From assembly GCA_945787595.1 (NCBI GenBank), contig CALZJV010000467.1, positions 1 through 6,241 of the forward strand: DNA of 6,241 nucleotides. The letters are read 5' to 3'. Position 1 is the stretch's first letter. Each line of letters begins with the position of its first letter. The translations under genes were made by a program, and so were the position numbers. The notes under the pieces are model-generated. The model saw only the letters and a program-made list of their open reading frames with translations, made no database searches and was not told where the DNA came from. This document shows, piece by piece, positions 4,473-6,241 of the stretch. Origin of the DNA: an uncultured Desulfobacterales bacterium (lineage in GTDB: Bacteria > Desulfobacterota > Desulfobacteria > Desulfobacterales > JAFDCJ01).

Positions 4473-6241
4473 ATGAACACCAAAAAAAACACTCCGGGGG
4501 AGATCGGCCCACGGGCCGTTCTCTCCTGGATATTCATCGCCACCTTAGCCTACTGTTTCCTGCCGTGGATAGCACTTGAATACGGCCTCACTGATTTTAC
4601 AATAGATGAACTGCTGGACGCCTTGGGGTGGAAATTCAATAAGGCCACCCTGGCGGTTCCATTATTGCTCGTACTCCTGGTGCCTTTCGCCTGGATCAAA
4701 CTTCCCGGGAAAGAATCCGGCTGGCTCTTCACCGTCGTCTCAGGGGCGGCAATCGGCATATTGCTGCTCAGCTTCATTGTCTCCAAGACCTCCATGGGGT
4801 TGGCGGCCGTGGTGATTTTAATGTGCCTGGCGGCTTTGTTTGCTATCGGCATTTCTGAGCTCGGCTTCCAGCGGGGGGACACATTCATCGCGGGTGCTGT
4901 AATTTTCGTGATCTTCATGGTGGTCATGTTTATCTTTTTCCCGGTCTGGGAAATCTTCCGCAACGTGCTTTTCAACAAGGCCGGTCAGTTCGTGCCATTC
5001 CAGTTTTTCCGGATTATAACCTCATTCGGCGTGGGACGAGTCGTTTGGAACACCTTGAGGCTGGCCTTCACGGTAGGCGCGGCGACGACGGTGTGCGGAC
5101 TGATCTTCGCTCTCTATTCGGTCCGCGCCACCTCGCGGTTCAGATATTTGATACGGGTTTTTTACATTCTGCCGATCATTACGCCGCCTTTCGTGGTGGG
5201 CATGTCGCTGATTTTGCTATTTGGACGGGCCGGTATGATTAGCGACGGGTTGATGTTCCTGTTCGGTCCCGCTGGTATTTTCACGCCGGAGGGTGGTCAG
5301 GGCATCTTCGAGCGCTCCGGCTATATCTATGGGTTTCTGGGGATTTTTCTGGCCCAGACGCTCTCTTTGACCCCGGTCAGCTACATGGTCATCAGCGGTA
5401 TGCTCTCTTCCATCAATCCGGCCATGGAGGAAGCCTCCCTGACCATGCGCGCCAGCCGTTGGACAACGCTGAGGAAAGTGACGCTTCCCCTGCTCAGGCC
5501 AAGTATTGCCAATGCCTTCCTATTGGGAATGATCTCCTCCGCGGCGGATTTCGGCAATCCCCTTGTGCTCGGCGGTGAGTATGACGTGCTTTCCACAGAA
5601 ATTTATTTTTCCATCGCCGGGGCGCAGCTCGATTTTGCCAAGGCAGCCGCCCTTGGCCTCATACTCTTGTGCCTGTCCCTCTCGGTATTTTACATCCAAA
5701 AAAAATGGATCGGCAAAAAGTCTTACGTTACCGTCACTGGAGTGGAAACTTCCGGCAATGTAACGCCGCTGCCTTCGGCTCTGCAGCGTGGTATCACCCT
5801 ATTTATTTCCTTCTGGTTCATCCTGGTGGGCATCGTGTACGCCAGTATATTCCTGGGCGGATTCGTGACACAATGGGGCGCTGATTACTCCCTAACCCTG
5901 TCGCACCACATGGAACTGTGGTCCAAAGGCCTGGGGTCCGGCGCCTGGCCATCCTTTTTGCACTCCCTGTCCTACTCGGTGTTAGCCGCCCCTCTGACAA
6001 CACTCGTAGGCGTGCTTATAGCGTATATTCTCACCAGGAAACAGTTCTACGGTCGGAGCGTGATCGATTTCGGGACCGTGCTTATCTTCGCCATTCCCGG
6101 CACCGTAATCGGTGTGGCCTATATCCTGGCTTTCAACACCGCCCCCATCGAGTTGACGGGGACGGCCGCCATCCTGATCATCACCATGGCCATCCGGGCC
6201 ATGCCCGTGGGTATTCGGGGCGGCATGTCCGCATTGAGCCA
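4473..6241 (+). CDS. Fused double permease of an AfuB/FbpB-type ABC importer, partial (continues beyond the right edge)
   Basis: An uninterrupted frame of 589 codons plus two bases runs from ATG 4473 to the window end. The product is an integral inner-membrane protein. Five hydrophobic segments lie in an N-terminal extension (about residues 15-34, 60-76, 84-103, 109-127 and 138-158). The first binding-protein-dependent permease domain follows, with WNTLRLAFTVGAATTV (192-207) and LPIITPPFVVGMSL (233-246). Its cytoplasmic EAA loop starts EEASLTMRASRW and reaches TLPLLRP (319-343); this loop docks on the ATPase. The family block ISSAADFGNPLVLGG (354-368) comes next. A second domain begins near 440 and repeats the pattern (HSLSYSVLAAPLTTLVGVLIAY, 497-518; IPGTVIGVAYIL, 541-552). 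Its EAA loop would lie just past the edge. The N-terminal extension and the length resemble the long AfuB type more than the shorter FbpB. The ribosome-binding site is poor (GAGTGAG, 12 bases from the ATG), which may mean coupling to the gene 27 bases upstream. Confidence 0.9.
   Translation, partial: MNTKKNTPGEIGPRAVLSWIFIATLAYCFLPWIALEYGLTDFTIDELLDALGWKFNKATLAVPLLLVLLVPFAWIKLPGKESGWLFTVVSGAAIGILLLSFIVSKTSMGLAAVVILMCLAALFAIGISELGFQRGDTFIAGAVIFVIFMVVMFIFFPVWEIFRNVLFNKAGQFVPFQFFRIITSFGVGRVVWNTLRLAFTVGAATTVCGLIFALYSVRATSRFRYLIRVFYILPIITPPFVVGMSLILLFGRAGMISDGLMFLFGPAGIFTPEGGQGIFERSGYIYGFLGIFLAQTLSLTPVSYMVISGMLSSINPAMEEASLTMRASRWTTLRKVTLPLLRPSIANAFLLGMISSAADFGNPLVLGGEYDVLSTEIYFSIAGAQLDFAKAAALGLILLCLSLSVFYIQKKWIGKKSYVTVTGVETSGNVTPLPSALQRGITLFISFWFILVGIVYASIFLGGFVTQWGADYSLTLSHHMELWSKGLGSGAWPSFLHSLSYSVLAAPLTTLVGVLIAYILTRKQFYGRSVIDFGTVLIFAIPGTVIGVAYILAFNTAPIELTGTAAILIITMAIRAMPVGIRGGMSALS

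Noticed and set aside
4550..4978. A 142-codon minus-strand frame opposite the permease N-terminus
   Set aside because: It is antisense to hydrophobic codons of the permease, which yields a polar Lys/Ser/Thr-rich shadow with no family resemblance.

Overview
The window looks like a chromosomal segment of a Gram-negative bacterium, most likely a Desulfobacterota (delta-proteobacterial) genome. This is a judgement from protein style, not from a search. The PilP-type domains and the DnaA-C-like tail of a REP-associated transposase resemble forms I associate with that group. Periplasmic signal peptides, a secretin-type partner domain and a binding-protein ABC importer all imply a cell with two membranes.

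The left part (1-2417) is AT-rich and encoded on the minus strand. Read in the direction of transcription it holds: an ECF-like sigma-70 family factor (2417..1734); a membrane-anchored zinc-finger anti-sigma factor (1617..1033); a PilP-like domain that follows the anti-sigma factor in the +1 frame (1073..690) and has no plausible start of its own; and a second, separately secreted PilP-like protein that runs off the left edge (429..1). The simplest reading is that the anti-sigma factor and the first PilP domain are one protein of about 308 residues, split by a one-base frameshift near an A4 run at 1057-1054. That would give a cytoplasmic zinc finger, one membrane span and a periplasmic PilP domain. 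In type IV pilus systems the PilP C-terminal domain contacts the secretin PilQ. The arrangement therefore suggests a transmembrane switch that ties sigma-factor release to a pilus- or secretin-like assembly.

The middle part (2533-3335) is accessory or decaying DNA. It has an orphan C-terminal piece of a REP-associated tyrosine transposase (3014..2637), tandem GGTTCTAT-containing repeats just beyond its 3' end (2554-2630), and about 320 bases without a gene (3015-3335). That gene-free stretch ends with a cluster of CAATA/TATTG half-sites around two TTGACA boxes.

The right part (3423-6241) is visibly GC-richer and on the plus strand. It carries the start of an AfuA/FbpA-type ABC import operon: a periplasmic binding protein (complete) and a large fused double permease (589 codons visible, continuing past the right edge). 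The substrate could be ferric iron or a phosphorylated organic compound such as a hexose phosphate or phosphonate; the sequence does not decide. The ATPase gene would be expected downstream, outside the window.
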